DNA of 7,309 nucleotides, from contig DAHUZD010000284.1 in assembly GCA_027306745.1 (NCBI GenBank), positions 1 to 7,309 on the forward strand, written 5' to 3'. Within the stretch, counting starts at the first letter, position 1, and every line of letters starts with the position of its first letter. Under the pieces are notes generated by a model. The model ran no database searches. It had not been told where the DNA came from and saw only the letters and a list, made by a program, of their open reading frames with translations. The translations under genes were made by a program, and so were the position numbers. Below are positions 1-7,309 of the stretch, one piece after another. The DNA is from Acidobacteriaceae bacterium. GTDB lineage: Bacteria > Acidobacteriota > Terriglobia > Terriglobales > Acidobacteriaceae.

Positions 1-3000
1 CGCCAATCCGTATTGGATTCACCACTCTTCGGCGAGGACATCAAAAAGCTGTTTCCGATTGTCACGCCCGGCGGCAGCGATTCTGCGGCCTTTGACAATG
101 CGGTGGAGTTGCTCTTTCAATCGGGCCGCTCGTTGCCGCACGTCATGGCCATGCTGAGTCCAGAGGCTTGGTCGGGCAATCCGCACATCAAGCCGGAGAA
201 GCGCGCGTTTTACGAGTATCACGCCTCGCTGATGGAGCCGTGGGATGGTCCGGCGGCGATTGCCTTCACCGATGGCCGCATGATCGGCGCCACACTGGAC
301 CGCAATGGTCTGCGCCCGGGCCGTTACGTGGTCACCAAGGATGGCTTGGTGGTGCTGGCCTCTGAGGCGGGCGTGCTTGACGTTGCGCCGGAGAATGTCG
401 AAAAGAAGGGCCGCTTGCAGCCGGGAAAAATGTTTCTGGTGGACACCGTGGCGCAGCGCATCATCTCCGACAAGGAGATCAAGCAGTCGCTGGCCGCGCG
501 TCAGCCTTACGGAGAATGGCTCAAGGAGCATCAAGTTACGCTGGAGCAGTTGCCGAAGCCGTTGCGCGTGCATGGCACACACCATGAAACGTTGCTGCGC
601 AGGCAGCGTGCTTTTGGTTACACAGAAGAAGACGTCAAGATGGTGCTGGAGCCGATGGCAGCCAAGGGCGAAGAGCCGATTGGCTCCATGGGCGTGGACA
701 CGCCGCTGGCCTGCTTGTCGGATCGCCCACAGATGCTCTTCAACTATTTCAAGCAGTTGTTCGCGCAGGTGACGAATCCGCCGATCGATCCAATCCGTGA
801 AGAGATGGTGATGTCGATGATGAGCTTCATTGGCACGGAGCGGAACATTCTGGAAGAGAATCCAGAAAACTGCCACACGCTGAAGCTGCCGCATCCGATT
901 CTGAACAACTCTGATTTGGAGAAGCTGCGCCGCATTTCGCGTGGAGACCTGTTGGCCACCACGCTGCCAGCGCTCTTCCGCGCGGAAGAGGGCGAGGCTG
1001 GTTTGCGCCGTGGGTTGGAGGAGTTGTGCCAGCGTGCTTCGCTGGCCGTGCGTTCTGTCTACTCGTTGTTGATTCTTTCGGACCGCGGAGTGGATGCGCG
1101 GTATGCGCCCATCCCCAGTCTGCTGGCCTTGGCCGCAGTGCACAACCTGCTGGTGCAGGAGGAGACGCGTACACAGGTGGCGCTGATCGTCGAGTCGGGC
1201 GAGCGGCGCGAGGTGATGGACTTCGCACTGCTGATTGGTTATGGCGCCAGCGCAGTGAATCCGTATCTGGCGATTGAGTCGATTCGTGAGCTGTCGCTGC
1301 TCGACCGTCTGCCAGAGGGTGTGACGCCGGAGGTGGCGCAGAAGAATTTTGTGAAGGCCATCAACAAGGGTCTGATGAAGACCTTCTCGAAGATGGGCAT
1401 CTCCACGCTGCAAAGCTACCGCGGCGCGCAGGTGTTTGAGGCCGTGGGCTTGAATGAAGAACTGGCGGAGAAGTATTTTGCCGGAACGGCTTCGCGCATT
1501 GGCGGCATCGGCCTGGACGTGCTGGCGCGTGAAGCGCAGATGAAGCATGAGTATGCCTTCCGTGCGTTGACGGATTGCGAGACCGATCTCGACGTGGGGG
1601 GCGCGCTGCACTATCGCGTCAACGGCGAACGGCATGTTCTCAATCCGCAGACCATCAGCAAATTGCAGCACGCGGTGACGCAAGGCAATCCGAAAACGTT
1701 CAAGGAATACACAGACGCGCTCGACAACCAGACTCGCGAGCTAAACACTCTGCGCGGATTGCTGCGCATCAAGACGGCCAAGAATCCGGTGTCGCTGGAT
1801 GAGGTCGAGCCAGCCAAGGAGATCGTCAAGCGCTTTACGACCGGCGCGATGTCCTTCGGTTCGATCAGCAAAGAGGCGCACGAGACGCTGGCCATCGCCA
1901 TGAATCGCATTGGTGGCAAGTCGAACACCGGCGAGGGCGGCGAGGATGAGGTGCGCTTTACGCGCGACGCCAACGGCGATCTGCGCCGCAGCGCCATCAA
2001 GCAGGTTGCATCGGGACGCTTTGGCGTGACGGCGCAATATCTGGTGAATGCCGACGAGTTGCAGATCAAGATGGCGCAGGGCGCCAAGCCCGGCGAGGGC
2101 GGCCAGTTGCCCGGGCACAAGGTGGATGAAGTCATCGCGCGCGTGCGTCACTCGACGCCGGGCGTGGGGTTGATTTCTCCGCCGCCACACCACGACCTTT
2201 ACTCCATCGAAGATTTGGCGCAGTTGATCTACGACCTGAAGAACGTGAATCCGCAGGCGCGCGTTTCCGTGAAGCTGGTTGCCGAGGTGGGCGTGGGCAC
2301 GGTGGCCGCAGGCGTGGCCAAGGCCCATGCGGATCTGGTGCTCATTAGCGGTGACACGGGCGGAACCGGCGCATCGCCGATCAGTTCGATTCAGCACGCG
2401 GGTCTGCCGTGGGAGCTCGGCTTGGCCGAGACGCAGCAGGTGCTCTTGTTGAACGATCTGCGCAGTCGCATTCGCGTGCAGACGGACGGCAAGTTGCAAA
2501 CGGGCCGCGATGTCACCATCGCCGCGCTGTTGGGAGCGGAGGAGTTTGGCTTTGCCACCACGCCGTTGATCGCCATGGGCTGCATCATGATGCGCAAGTG
2601 CCATCTGAACACCTGCCCGGTCGGCATTGCGACGCAAGACCCCGAGCTGCGCAAACAGTTCACGGGCCAGCCGGAGCACGTTATCAACTTCTTCTTCTAC
2701 TTGGCCGAGCAGGTGCGCGAGTATATGGCGCAGATGGGCTTCCGCAAGTTTGACGAAATGGTGGGCCGCGTGGACATGCTGGAAGCGCAGCCAGCCATCG
2801 ACCACTGGAAGGCCAAGGGCATTGATCTGTCGTCGATCCTGTATGCGCCGCCGCTGCCCGCGCGCGTGGCGCGCCATTGCGTGCAGGCGCAGGATCACGG
2901 ACTGGAGCAGGCGCTGGATCATCAACTGATCGCTGCCGCGCGTCCAGCGCTGGAGAAAAAGACTCCGGTGCAGGCCAGCTTCTCCATTCGCAACGTTCAT

Positions 3001-3768
3001 CGCACGGTCGGCACGATGTTAGGCGGAGAAATTGCCCGCCGCTATGGCATGGCCGGCCTGCCGGATGGAACGATTCAACTCGACTTCACCGGCTCCGCAG
3101 GCCAGAGCTTTGGCGCGTTTCTGCCCGCAGGCGTTACTCTGCGTTTGGAAGGCGAAGCCAACGACTACGTGGGCAAGGGGCTTTCTGGCGGGCGCATCGT
3201 TGTGTATCCGTCACCGAAGTCTGGCTTTGCCGCGGAAGAAAGCATCATAGTCGGCAACGTCGTTCTGTATGGAGCGACCAGCGGCGAGGCCTTCTTCAAC
3301 GGTGTGGCGGGCGAGCGTTTCGCTGTACGCAACTCCGGCGCCACGGCGGTGGTGGAAGGCGTTGGCGACCACGGCTGCGAATACATGACCAAGGGGTTGG
3401 TGCTGGTGCTGGGCCAATGCGGACGCAACTTTGCCGCAGGCATGAGCGGCGGCATCGCCTATGTCTTCGACGAAAAGGGTGACTTTACGCAGAAGCGTTG
3501 CAATACCGCCTCCGTGGATTTGGAGCCGGTGAGCGCAGCGCAGGATGTAACCTTGCTGCGCGGCTGGATCGAACGCCACCACAAGATGACCGGCAGCGCG
3601 CGTGCGCAGTGGATTCTTACGCACTGGGATGAGGCTCTGCCGCGCTTCATTCAGGTTTTCCCGCACGAGTACAAGCGCGTGCTCGGCATTAGCCGCGCCA
3701 AGGATCTTTACATCCCCGGAGCGGAGTTGGCATCACAAATTCAAGTTGGGCAGGTGCAGCATGGGTAA
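1..3768 (+). CDS. gltB: Glutamate synthase (NADPH) large subunit, 5'-truncated by the window edge
   Basis: GltB hydrolyses glutamine and passes the ammonia through an internal tunnel to an FMN site, where 2-oxoglutarate is reductively aminated to glutamate. About 1255 residues are visible, read in frame from base 1, against roughly 1500 for the family, so the N-terminal part of the class II amidotransferase domain with its catalytic Cys1 is outside the window. Numbering from base 1: the rest of the amidotransferase domain runs to about 140 ([12 protein letters not shown]). The central domain follows ([20 protein letters not shown] from about 224). The FMN synthase domain starts near MSFGSIS at 617, with SNTGEGGED at 641-649 and GDTGGTGAS at 784-792. 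The 3Fe-4S cysteines are C861, C867 and C872 (C-x5-C-x4-C). The C-terminal GXGXG beta-helix domain includes [10 protein letters not shown] from 1031. The frame is intact and no key visible residue is missing. The TTG at base 13 is internal and not a start. The stop TAA lies inside the beginning of gltD. Confidence 0.97.
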   Translation, partial: RQSVLDSPLFGEDIKKLFPIVTPGGSDSAAFDNAVELLFQSGRSLPHVMAMLSPEAWSGNPHIKPEKRAFYEYHASLMEPWDGPAAIAFTDGRMIGATLDRNGLRPGRYVVTKDGLVVLASEAGVLDVAPENVEKKGRLQPGKMFLVDTVAQRIISDKEIKQSLAARQPYGEWLKEHQVTLEQLPKPLRVHGTHHETLLRRQRAFGYTEEDVKMVLEPMAAKGEEPIGSMGVDTPLACLSDRPQMLFNYFKQLFAQVTNPPIDPIREEMVMSMMSFIGTERNILEENPENCHTLKLPHPILNNSDLEKLRRISRGDLLATTLPALFRAEEGEAGLRRGLEELCQRASLAVRSVYSLLILSDRGVDARYAPIPSLLALAAVHNLLVQEETRTQVALIVESGERREVMDFALLIGYGASAVNPYLAIESIRELSLLDRLPEGVTPEVAQKNFVKAINKGLMKTFSKMGISTLQSYRGAQVFEAVGLNEELAEKYFAGTASRIGGIGLDVLAREAQMKHEYAFRALTDCETDLDVGGALHYRVNGERHVLNPQTISKLQHAVTQGNPKTFKEYTDALDNQTRELNTLRGLLRIKTAKNPVSLDEVEPAKEIVKRFTTGAMSFGSISKEAHETLAIAMNRIGGKSNTGEGGEDEVRFTRDANGDLRRSAIKQVASGRFGVTAQYLVNADELQIKMAQGAKPGEGGQLPGHKVDEVIARVRHSTPGVGLISPPPHHDLYSIEDLAQLIYDLKNVNPQARVSVKLVAEVGVGTVAAGVAKAHADLVLISGDTGGTGASPISSIQHAGLPWELGLAETQQVLLLNDLRSRIRVQTDGKLQTGRDVTIAALLGAEEFGFATTPLIAMGCIMMRKCHLNTCPVGIATQDPELRKQFTGQPEHVINFFFYLAEQVREYMAQMGFRKFDEMVGRVDMLEAQPAIDHWKAKGIDLSSILYAPPLPARVARHCVQAQDHGLEQALDHQLIAAARPALEKKTPVQASFSIRNVHRTVGTMLGGEIARRYGMAGLPDGTIQLDFTGSAGQSFGAFLPAGVTLRLEGEANDYVGKGLSGGRIVVYPSPKSGFAAEESIIVGNVVLYGATSGEAFFNGVAGERFAVRNSGATAVVEGVGDHGCEYMTKGLVLVLGQCGRNFAAGMSGGIAYVFDEKGDFTQKRCNTASVDLEPVSAAQDVTLLRGWIERHHKMTGSARAQWILTHWDEALPRFIQVFPHEYKRVLGISRAKDLYIPGAELASQIQVGQVQHG
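3752..3756 (+). promoter_or_regulatory. Ribosome binding site of gltD, inside the gltB 3' end
   Basis: AGGTG lies four bases before the gltD ATG and can pair with the CACCT part of the 16S anti-Shine-Dalgarno sequence. It supports the start at 3761 over the later in-frame ATG at 3782. It sits within gltB codons, so ribosomes finishing gltB would pass over it. The match is only five bases, so the call is moderate. Confidence 0.5.
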
Positions 3769-5212
3769 GGACACCGGCTTCATGGAATACGCGCGCGAGG
3801 TTGCCTTGCGCCGTCCGGTAGAGGAGCGCGTTCACGATTGGTTTGAGATTTACCGCGATCTGCCAGAGGACAAGCTGCGCACGCAGGGCGCGCGTTGCAT
3901 GGATTGCGGCGTGCCCTTCTGCAACACCGGTTGCCCGGTCAACAATCTGATTCCTGACTGGAACGATCTGGTCTATCACGACCGCTGGAAGGATGCGCTG
4001 CGTCGTTTGCATGCGACCAACAACTTTCCAGAGTTCACCGGACGCATCTGCCCCGCTCCGTGCGAGGCCGCCTGCGTGCTGGGCATCACGAATCCGCCGG
4101 TGACGATCAAGCAGATTGAGAAAAACATCATCGAGCGTGGCTTTGCCGAGGGATGGATTCACCCGGAACCGCCCGCCTACGCCACCGGCAAGCGCGTGGC
4201 CGTGGTTGGCTCTGGCCCAGCGGGCCTGGCTGCCTCGCAGCAATTGCGCCGCGCTGGACACATGGTCACGCTCTTTGAAAAAGCCGATCGCATCGGCGGA
4301 TTGTTGCGCTATGGCATTCCGAACTTCAAGCTGGAAAAGCATGTGCTCGACCGGCGATTGGAACAGATGCAGGCCGAGGGCGTAAAGTTTGTTACCAACG
4401 CGCACGTAGGCCATAACGTGTCTGTTGAAGATCTGAAGCGCGACTTCGACGCGATTCTGCTGACGGGTGGAGCCGAACATCCGCGCGATTTGAAGGTGCC
4501 CGGACGTGAACTGAAGGGCATCCACTACGCGATGGAGTTTTTGCCGCAGGCCAACAAGCGCAATGAGGGCGACACGATTCCCGATGCGGAGAGCATTCTG
4601 GCCACGGGCAAGCGCGTGGTCATCATCGGTGGCGGCGACACGGGCGCGGATTGCCTGGGAACCTGCCATCGCCAGGGCGCCAAGAGTGTTGAGCAGTTTG
4701 AGATTATGCCGGAGCCGCCCAAGGAGCGCTCGCCGCAGACTCCGTGGCCGATGTGGCCGCTGCAACTGCGCACAGAAGGCGCACATGAAGAGGGCGGCAA
4801 GCGCAATTGGGGCATTGCCACCACGCGCTTTGAGGGCGACGCGCGGGGCAACGTGACCAAGCTACATGCCGTGCGTGTGGGGCCTGCGCCGAAGTTTGAA
4901 CCCATCCCCGGCAGCGAGCATGTACTGGACGTGGACTTGGTGCTGCTGGCCATGGGCTTTATGGGGCCGGTGCGCGCGGGCATGATCGACCAGTTGGGCG
5001 TCAACGTGGACGCGCGCGGCAACGTGGCTACGGATGCGAACTACATGTCTTCCGTGCCCGGTGTGTTTGCGGCGGGCGATATGCGTCGTGGCCAGTCGCT
5101 GGTGGTCTGGGCGATTGCAGAGGGCCGCAAAGCCGCTGCTGCCGTCGATCAATACCTCAGCCAGAATGCTGCCGAGCAACCGCTGCGCCAGGCAGTCGCC
5201 GCTGGAAAATAA
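3761..5212 (+). CDS. gltD: Glutamate synthase (NADPH) small subunit
   Basis: GltD is the electron-input subunit of cytoplasmic GOGAT: it oxidises NADPH at FAD and sends electrons through 4Fe-4S clusters to the FMN of GltB. The protein is 483 residues, full length for the family. The N-terminal Fe-S region has C46, C49, C54 and C58 (C-x2-C-x4-C-x3-C) and then C97, C101 and C105 in CPAPCEAAC. The FAD Rossmann motif is GSGPAG at 150-155, followed by [20 protein letters not shown]. The NADPH Rossmann motif is GGGDTGAD at 290-297. The C-terminal FAD-contacting motif is [10 protein letters not shown] near 437-446. The start is chosen because MGKDTGF-(M/L)E-type N-termini are typical of GltD and an AGGTG precedes it. 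The gene overlaps gltB by 8 bases, which suggests translational coupling and matched subunit supply. Related FAD/Fe-S subunits, such as the N-terminal part of dihydropyrimidine dehydrogenase, share this layout, but the gltB neighbour settles the assignment. Confidence 0.97.
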   Translation: MGKDTGFMEYAREVALRRPVEERVHDWFEIYRDLPEDKLRTQGARCMDCGVPFCNTGCPVNNLIPDWNDLVYHDRWKDALRRLHATNNFPEFTGRICPAPCEAACVLGITNPPVTIKQIEKNIIERGFAEGWIHPEPPAYATGKRVAVVGSGPAGLAASQQLRRAGHMVTLFEKADRIGGLLRYGIPNFKLEKHVLDRRLEQMQAEGVKFVTNAHVGHNVSVEDLKRDFDAILLTGGAEHPRDLKVPGRELKGIHYAMEFLPQANKRNEGDTIPDAESILATGKRVVIIGGGDTGADCLGTCHRQGAKSVEQFEIMPEPPKERSPQTPWPMWPLQLRTEGAHEEGGKRNWGIATTRFEGDARGNVTKLHAVRVGPAPKFEPIPGSEHVLDVDLVLLAMGFMGPVRAGMIDQLGVNVDARGNVATDANYMSSVPGVFAAGDMRRGQSLVVWAIAEGRKAAAAVDQYLSQNAAEQPLRQAVAAGK

Positions 5213-5227
5213 ACCAAGCAACCTTGC

Positions 5228-5259
5228 AAAAAAATCCGCTCCTGCTGGAGCGGCTTTTT
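5228..5259. terminator. Bidirectional intrinsic terminator between gltD and trmJ
   Basis: A perfect 7-bp stem CCGCTCC (5236-5242) / GGAGCGG (5247-5253) closes a TGCT loop. It is preceded by seven A (5228-5234) and followed by C and five T (5255-5259). Read on the plus strand, this is a hairpin plus T-tract starting 23 bases after the gltD stop. Read on the minus strand, the same stem is followed by A and seven T, starting 15 bases after the trmJ stop. The A and T tracts can also pair and lengthen the stem. The minus-strand T-tract is the longer one, so termination of the trmJ transcript may be the stronger direction. This is a structural inference, not a measured activity. Confidence 0.9.
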
Positions 5260-5268
5260 GCTGCGCGA

Positions 5269-6024
5269 TTATTTTTCCTGCAAGCGCCACAACACGCGGC
5301 GCAGAATGCCGAGTAGAATCTGCGTGTCTCTGTGCCCAGGGTTCAGGCGTAGCAGCAGGCGGCGTAAATGCTCCGCGTACCGCGCGTCGGATTGCACGCG
5401 CCGCGTCTGGCTGTGGTGCACCACATCCATCAGCACCGTGAGCAGCCGTTCCAACTCCTCTGGCGCGGCGGTCGAGCGCGGACTCATTCGGGACGCGTTC
5501 GGCGCTGGCGGTGCCTCTGGCGCGGTTTGCGCCTCCGCCGTAGCCAGCGCATACATGCAGACGGCGACAGCCTGGCCCAGATTCATGGAGTAATTTTCCG
5601 CCTGTGTGGGAATGCGCAGAAGCCAGTGGCAATGGCTGAGGTCGGCCTTGGTGAGGCCGGTTTTTTCGGAACCGAACAGCAGCGCGGCATGCGTGGACTG
5701 CATGGCGGAGCGCATCATGGGAGCGGCTTGCGGCAGGGAATGCAATGGATGCAAAACCTCGCGCGCACCCACGGCGGTGGTGCCCACGATGAGTGCACAG
5801 TCTGCGACTGCCTCAGCCACCGTCGCATACACCTGCGCGCTGGCCAGCAGGCTGGCTGCACCTACGGCGGAGCGCGCCTCGCGGAAGGATGGGGCGTAAG
5901 GGTTGACCAGCCGCAGATCCGCGCAGCCGAAGTTGCTCATCGCGCGCGCGGCAGCGCCAATGTTGAGTGGATTGCGCGGCGCCACCAGCACCACACGGAG
6001 ACGATTGAAGGCTGTTCCATCCAT
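5269..6024 (-). CDS. trmJ: TrmJ-type tRNA (cytidine/uridine-32-2'-O) methyltransferase, SPOUT class
   Basis: The family uses S-adenosylmethionine to 2'-O-methylate the ribose of nucleotide 32 in the tRNA anticodon loop. The 251-residue protein has the three SpoU/TrmH motifs in order. Motif 1 is NIGAAARAMSNFG at 21-33, with the conserved Asn and Arg. Motif 2 is LLFGSEKTGLT at 115-125. Motif 3 is IPTQAENYSMNLGQAVAV at 138-155, the trefoil-knot SAM site. An Ala/Pro-rich linker (about 161-187) leads to a basic helical C-terminal tail (about 188-251) ending in ILLGILRRVLWRL. This tail and the overall length match TrmJ better than TrmL or TrmH. The ATG at 6024 is the only ATG in frame before motif 1, but I see no Shine-Dalgarno sequence in front of it. 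It lies 21 bases downstream of the permease gene and in the same frame, so it is probably translated from a shared mRNA. The exact tRNA target and base preference cannot be read from the sequence. Confidence 0.87.
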   Translation of the reverse strand: MDGTAFNRLRVVLVAPRNPLNIGAAARAMSNFGCADLRLVNPYAPSFREARSAVGAASLLASAQVYATVAEAVADCALIVGTTAVGAREVLHPLHSLPQAAPMMRSAMQSTHAALLFGSEKTGLTKADLSHCHWLLRIPTQAENYSMNLGQAVAVCMYALATAEAQTAPEAPPAPNASRMSPRSTAAPEELERLLTVLMDVVHHSQTRRVQSDARYAEHLRRLLLRLNPGHRDTQILLGILRRVLWRLQEK

Positions 6025-6045
6025 GACATTGCGCAGAGAAATCGG

Positions 6046-7309
6046 CTATGCGCTTCCCTTCCATTGTGCAGGACGCGCATCGGGCGGATCCAGATACCAG
6101 GGAATGTTGATGACTAGAATTCTTCCATCGCCCTTGAGCAGCAGCGCGACCTTCAGCAACTCCGCGCGCTGATTGTGCAGAAGATTTTGATACCAGCGGC
6201 GCACCACCAGCTCTGGAATCAGCACGGCGATAGTGCGCGACGGATACTTCGCCTCCAAATCGAAGACAAATTGCACTATGGGCGCAATGATGAAACGGTA
6301 GGGCGAGCGAAGCAATGTCAGTTTGGGCACTGGACGCTGCGCCGATCGGAGCGGTGCGGCAACGATGCGCTCCCACTCCCGGTTTAACGTCGTCTCGTCT
6401 TCGTCGGTGGCGACATGCACGGCGTGAACCTCCGGTGAAATCGAGAGTGCAAATCGCATTCCATTTTCCGTGATGCGGCTCCAATGATCGATGGGGATAA
6501 CCACAATGGGCGGCTCTTCATCGCTGAGAGTGAGCGGTGCGCGGTATTCAGTGAGCTGGGCGACACGTTTGTAGTGGCGGCGAACCATCTGCATGAGCAC
6601 GATCAGCAAGGGAATCAGGAGCGCCGTGACCCAGGCACCTTCAATAAACTTTGCGATCAGCACCACCAACGTGGTGATGCCCGTGGCCACCGCGCCCACG
6701 CCGTTGACGAACATGCGTTTCTGGCTGCCCGGGCCACGATGCCTGCGCCAGTGCATCACCATGCCGGCCTGGGAAAGTGTGAAAGCCAGGAACGCGCCGA
6801 TCGCATAGAGCGGAATCAGCCGGTCTGTGATGCCGCCAAAGAGGATCAGCAAAAAGCCTGTTAGGAAGACCAGTGCGAAGATGCCGAAAGAGTAAAGCAG
6901 GCGTCTGCCGCGCAGCACAAAAACATGCGGCAGATAATTGTTGAGGGCAATGGCGCGTGTGAGCCGGGGAAAGTCAGCAAAGGCCGTGTTGGCAGAAAGC
7001 GCCAGCACCAGCAGGATGGAGCCAATCGTCGTGTAATAAAAAAATCCTCGGCCCATCACCGCCAGCGTCAATTGTGAAAGCACGCTTTGGTAGTGTCCGC
7101 CGGTTGGATCCGTAGCTCCAATGTTGTAGGCGCGACATAGCAGCGCGATGCCCGCCAGCAGAACGGTCAACAGGGCAATGATGACCGTTAGCGTTTGCTT
7201 GGCGTTTTTTGTTGTGGGATCGCGGAAGGCTGTAACTCCATTGCTGACGGCTTCCACGCCGGTCATCGCGGTGCAGCCACTGGCGAAGACTTTGAGCAGC
7301 AGCCACAGG
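6046..7309 (-). CDS. APC-superfamily permease, KimA/YdaO-like probable potassium importer, N-terminus outside the window
   Basis: This inner-membrane transporter is often labelled amino-acid permease. The visible 420 residues align better, from memory, with Bacillus subtilis KimA (YdaO), a proton-coupled K+ importer of the KUP group of the APC superfamily. Shared blocks include a TM6 segment like SGCTAMTGVEAVSN, FYYTTIGSILLVLALSANT, LILFGGITDRLIPLYAIGAF, FTLSQAGMVMHW, and the C-terminal RRWYQNLLHNQ. Numbering from the internal Met at 7266, hydrophobic segments lie near 24-46, 75-99, 123-143, 149-173, 186-207 and 210-229, which fit TM7-TM12. A soluble C-terminal domain follows (about 230-406) with alternating strands such as PPIVVIPID, VHAVHVATD and RTIAVLIPELV, resembling a universal-stress-type fold. 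The frame stays open to the right edge (LLLKVFASGCTA precedes that Met), so about 190 residues including TM1-TM5 are missing. The stop is TAG, 21 bases before trmJ. The superfamily is certain; the K+ substrate is inferred. Confidence 0.85.
   Translation of the reverse strand, partial: LWLLLKVFASGCTAMTGVEAVSNGVTAFRDPTTKNAKQTLTVIIALLTVLLAGIALLCRAYNIGATDPTGGHYQSVLSQLTLAVMGRGFFYYTTIGSILLVLALSANTAFADFPRLTRAIALNNYLPHVFVLRGRRLLYSFGIFALVFLTGFLLILFGGITDRLIPLYAIGAFLAFTLSQAGMVMHWRRHRGPGSQKRMFVNGVGAVATGITTLVVLIAKFIEGAWVTALLIPLLIVLMQMVRRHYKRVAQLTEYRAPLTLSDEEPPIVVIPIDHWSRITENGMRFALSISPEVHAVHVATDEDETTLNREWERIVAAPLRSAQRPVPKLTLLRSPYRFIIAPIVQFVFDLEAKYPSRTIAVLIPELVVRRWYQNLLHNQRAELLKVALLLKGDGRILVINIPWYLDPPDARPAQWKGSA

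Noticed and set aside
1..15. The TTG at base 13 as a true gltB start
   Set aside because: The frame is open to base 1 and the residues there already match the interior of the amidotransferase domain, so the real start is outside the window.
19..1683. A 554-codon open frame on the minus strand opposite gltB
   Set aside because: The predicted protein is rich in His, Arg, Gln and Leu with no recognisable domain. It is the codon-complement shadow expected opposite a highly conserved GC-rich gene, and the plus strand is clearly GltB throughout.
1741..3000. A 419-codon open frame on the minus strand opposite the FMN domain of gltB
   Set aside because: It has the same His/Arg/Gln/Leu-rich shadow composition and no motif or ribosome binding site. 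It runs antisense to the invariant 3Fe-4S and FMN-binding segments.
3602..3760. An N-terminal extension of gltD by 53 codons
   Set aside because: The extension lies wholly within gltB in another frame and reads as unrelated Arg/Ser-rich sequence. The family N-terminus begins at the ATG at 3761.
3689..4786. A 365-codon open frame on the minus strand opposite gltD
   Set aside because: It spans the gltB-gltD junction antisense, carries no family motif and has shadow composition. GltD motifs on the other strand explain the sequence.
5213..5268. A small RNA or short gene in the convergent gap
   Set aside because: The gap is 56 bases and the hairpin with A- and T-tracts accounts for the visible structure. 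There is no room for a promoter plus RNA, and no coding signal.
5368..6117. A 249-codon open frame on the plus strand opposite trmJ
   Set aside because: It is Arg/His/Gly-rich without a domain, and the minus strand encodes the three ordered SPOUT motifs.

Overview
This is an ordinary housekeeping stretch of bacterial chromosome, moderately GC-rich (roughly 58-60% G+C by eye), with four protein genes in two convergent pairs and almost no non-coding DNA. No RNA gene, insertion sequence, phage gene, CRISPR array or long repeat is visible. The protein sequences and gene types would fit an Acidobacteriota-like organism. That placement is an impression from general similarity and rests on no marker gene.

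Left half, plus strand (1-5212): the glutamate synthase operon. gltB (large subunit) enters from the left edge without its N-terminus. It overlaps by 8 bases the start of gltD, which is complete at 483 residues. The two products form NADPH-dependent GOGAT. GltD takes electrons from NADPH through FAD and Fe-S centres. GltB releases ammonia from glutamine and uses those electrons to convert 2-oxoglutarate to glutamate.

Middle (5213-5268): a 56-base gap between convergent genes. It is filled mainly by one perfect 7-bp GC-rich hairpin with an A-tract on its left and a T-tract on its right, which should terminate transcription from both sides.

Right half, minus strand (7309-5269): a permease gene enters from the right edge, missing its N-terminal membrane segments. 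It belongs to the APC superfamily and resembles KimA/YdaO potassium importers more than true amino-acid permeases. After 21 bases comes a complete SPOUT-class RNA methyltransferase of the TrmJ type (tRNA position 32 2'-O-methylation). The two are probably co-transcribed, although their functions have no obvious link.

I looked for an undescribed system and did not find one. The points worth a second look are modest: the shared two-way terminator, the coupled gltB-gltD junction, the likely mis-labelling of the permease as an amino-acid transporter, and the trmJ start, which has no ribosome binding site and lies in frame with the upstream permease.
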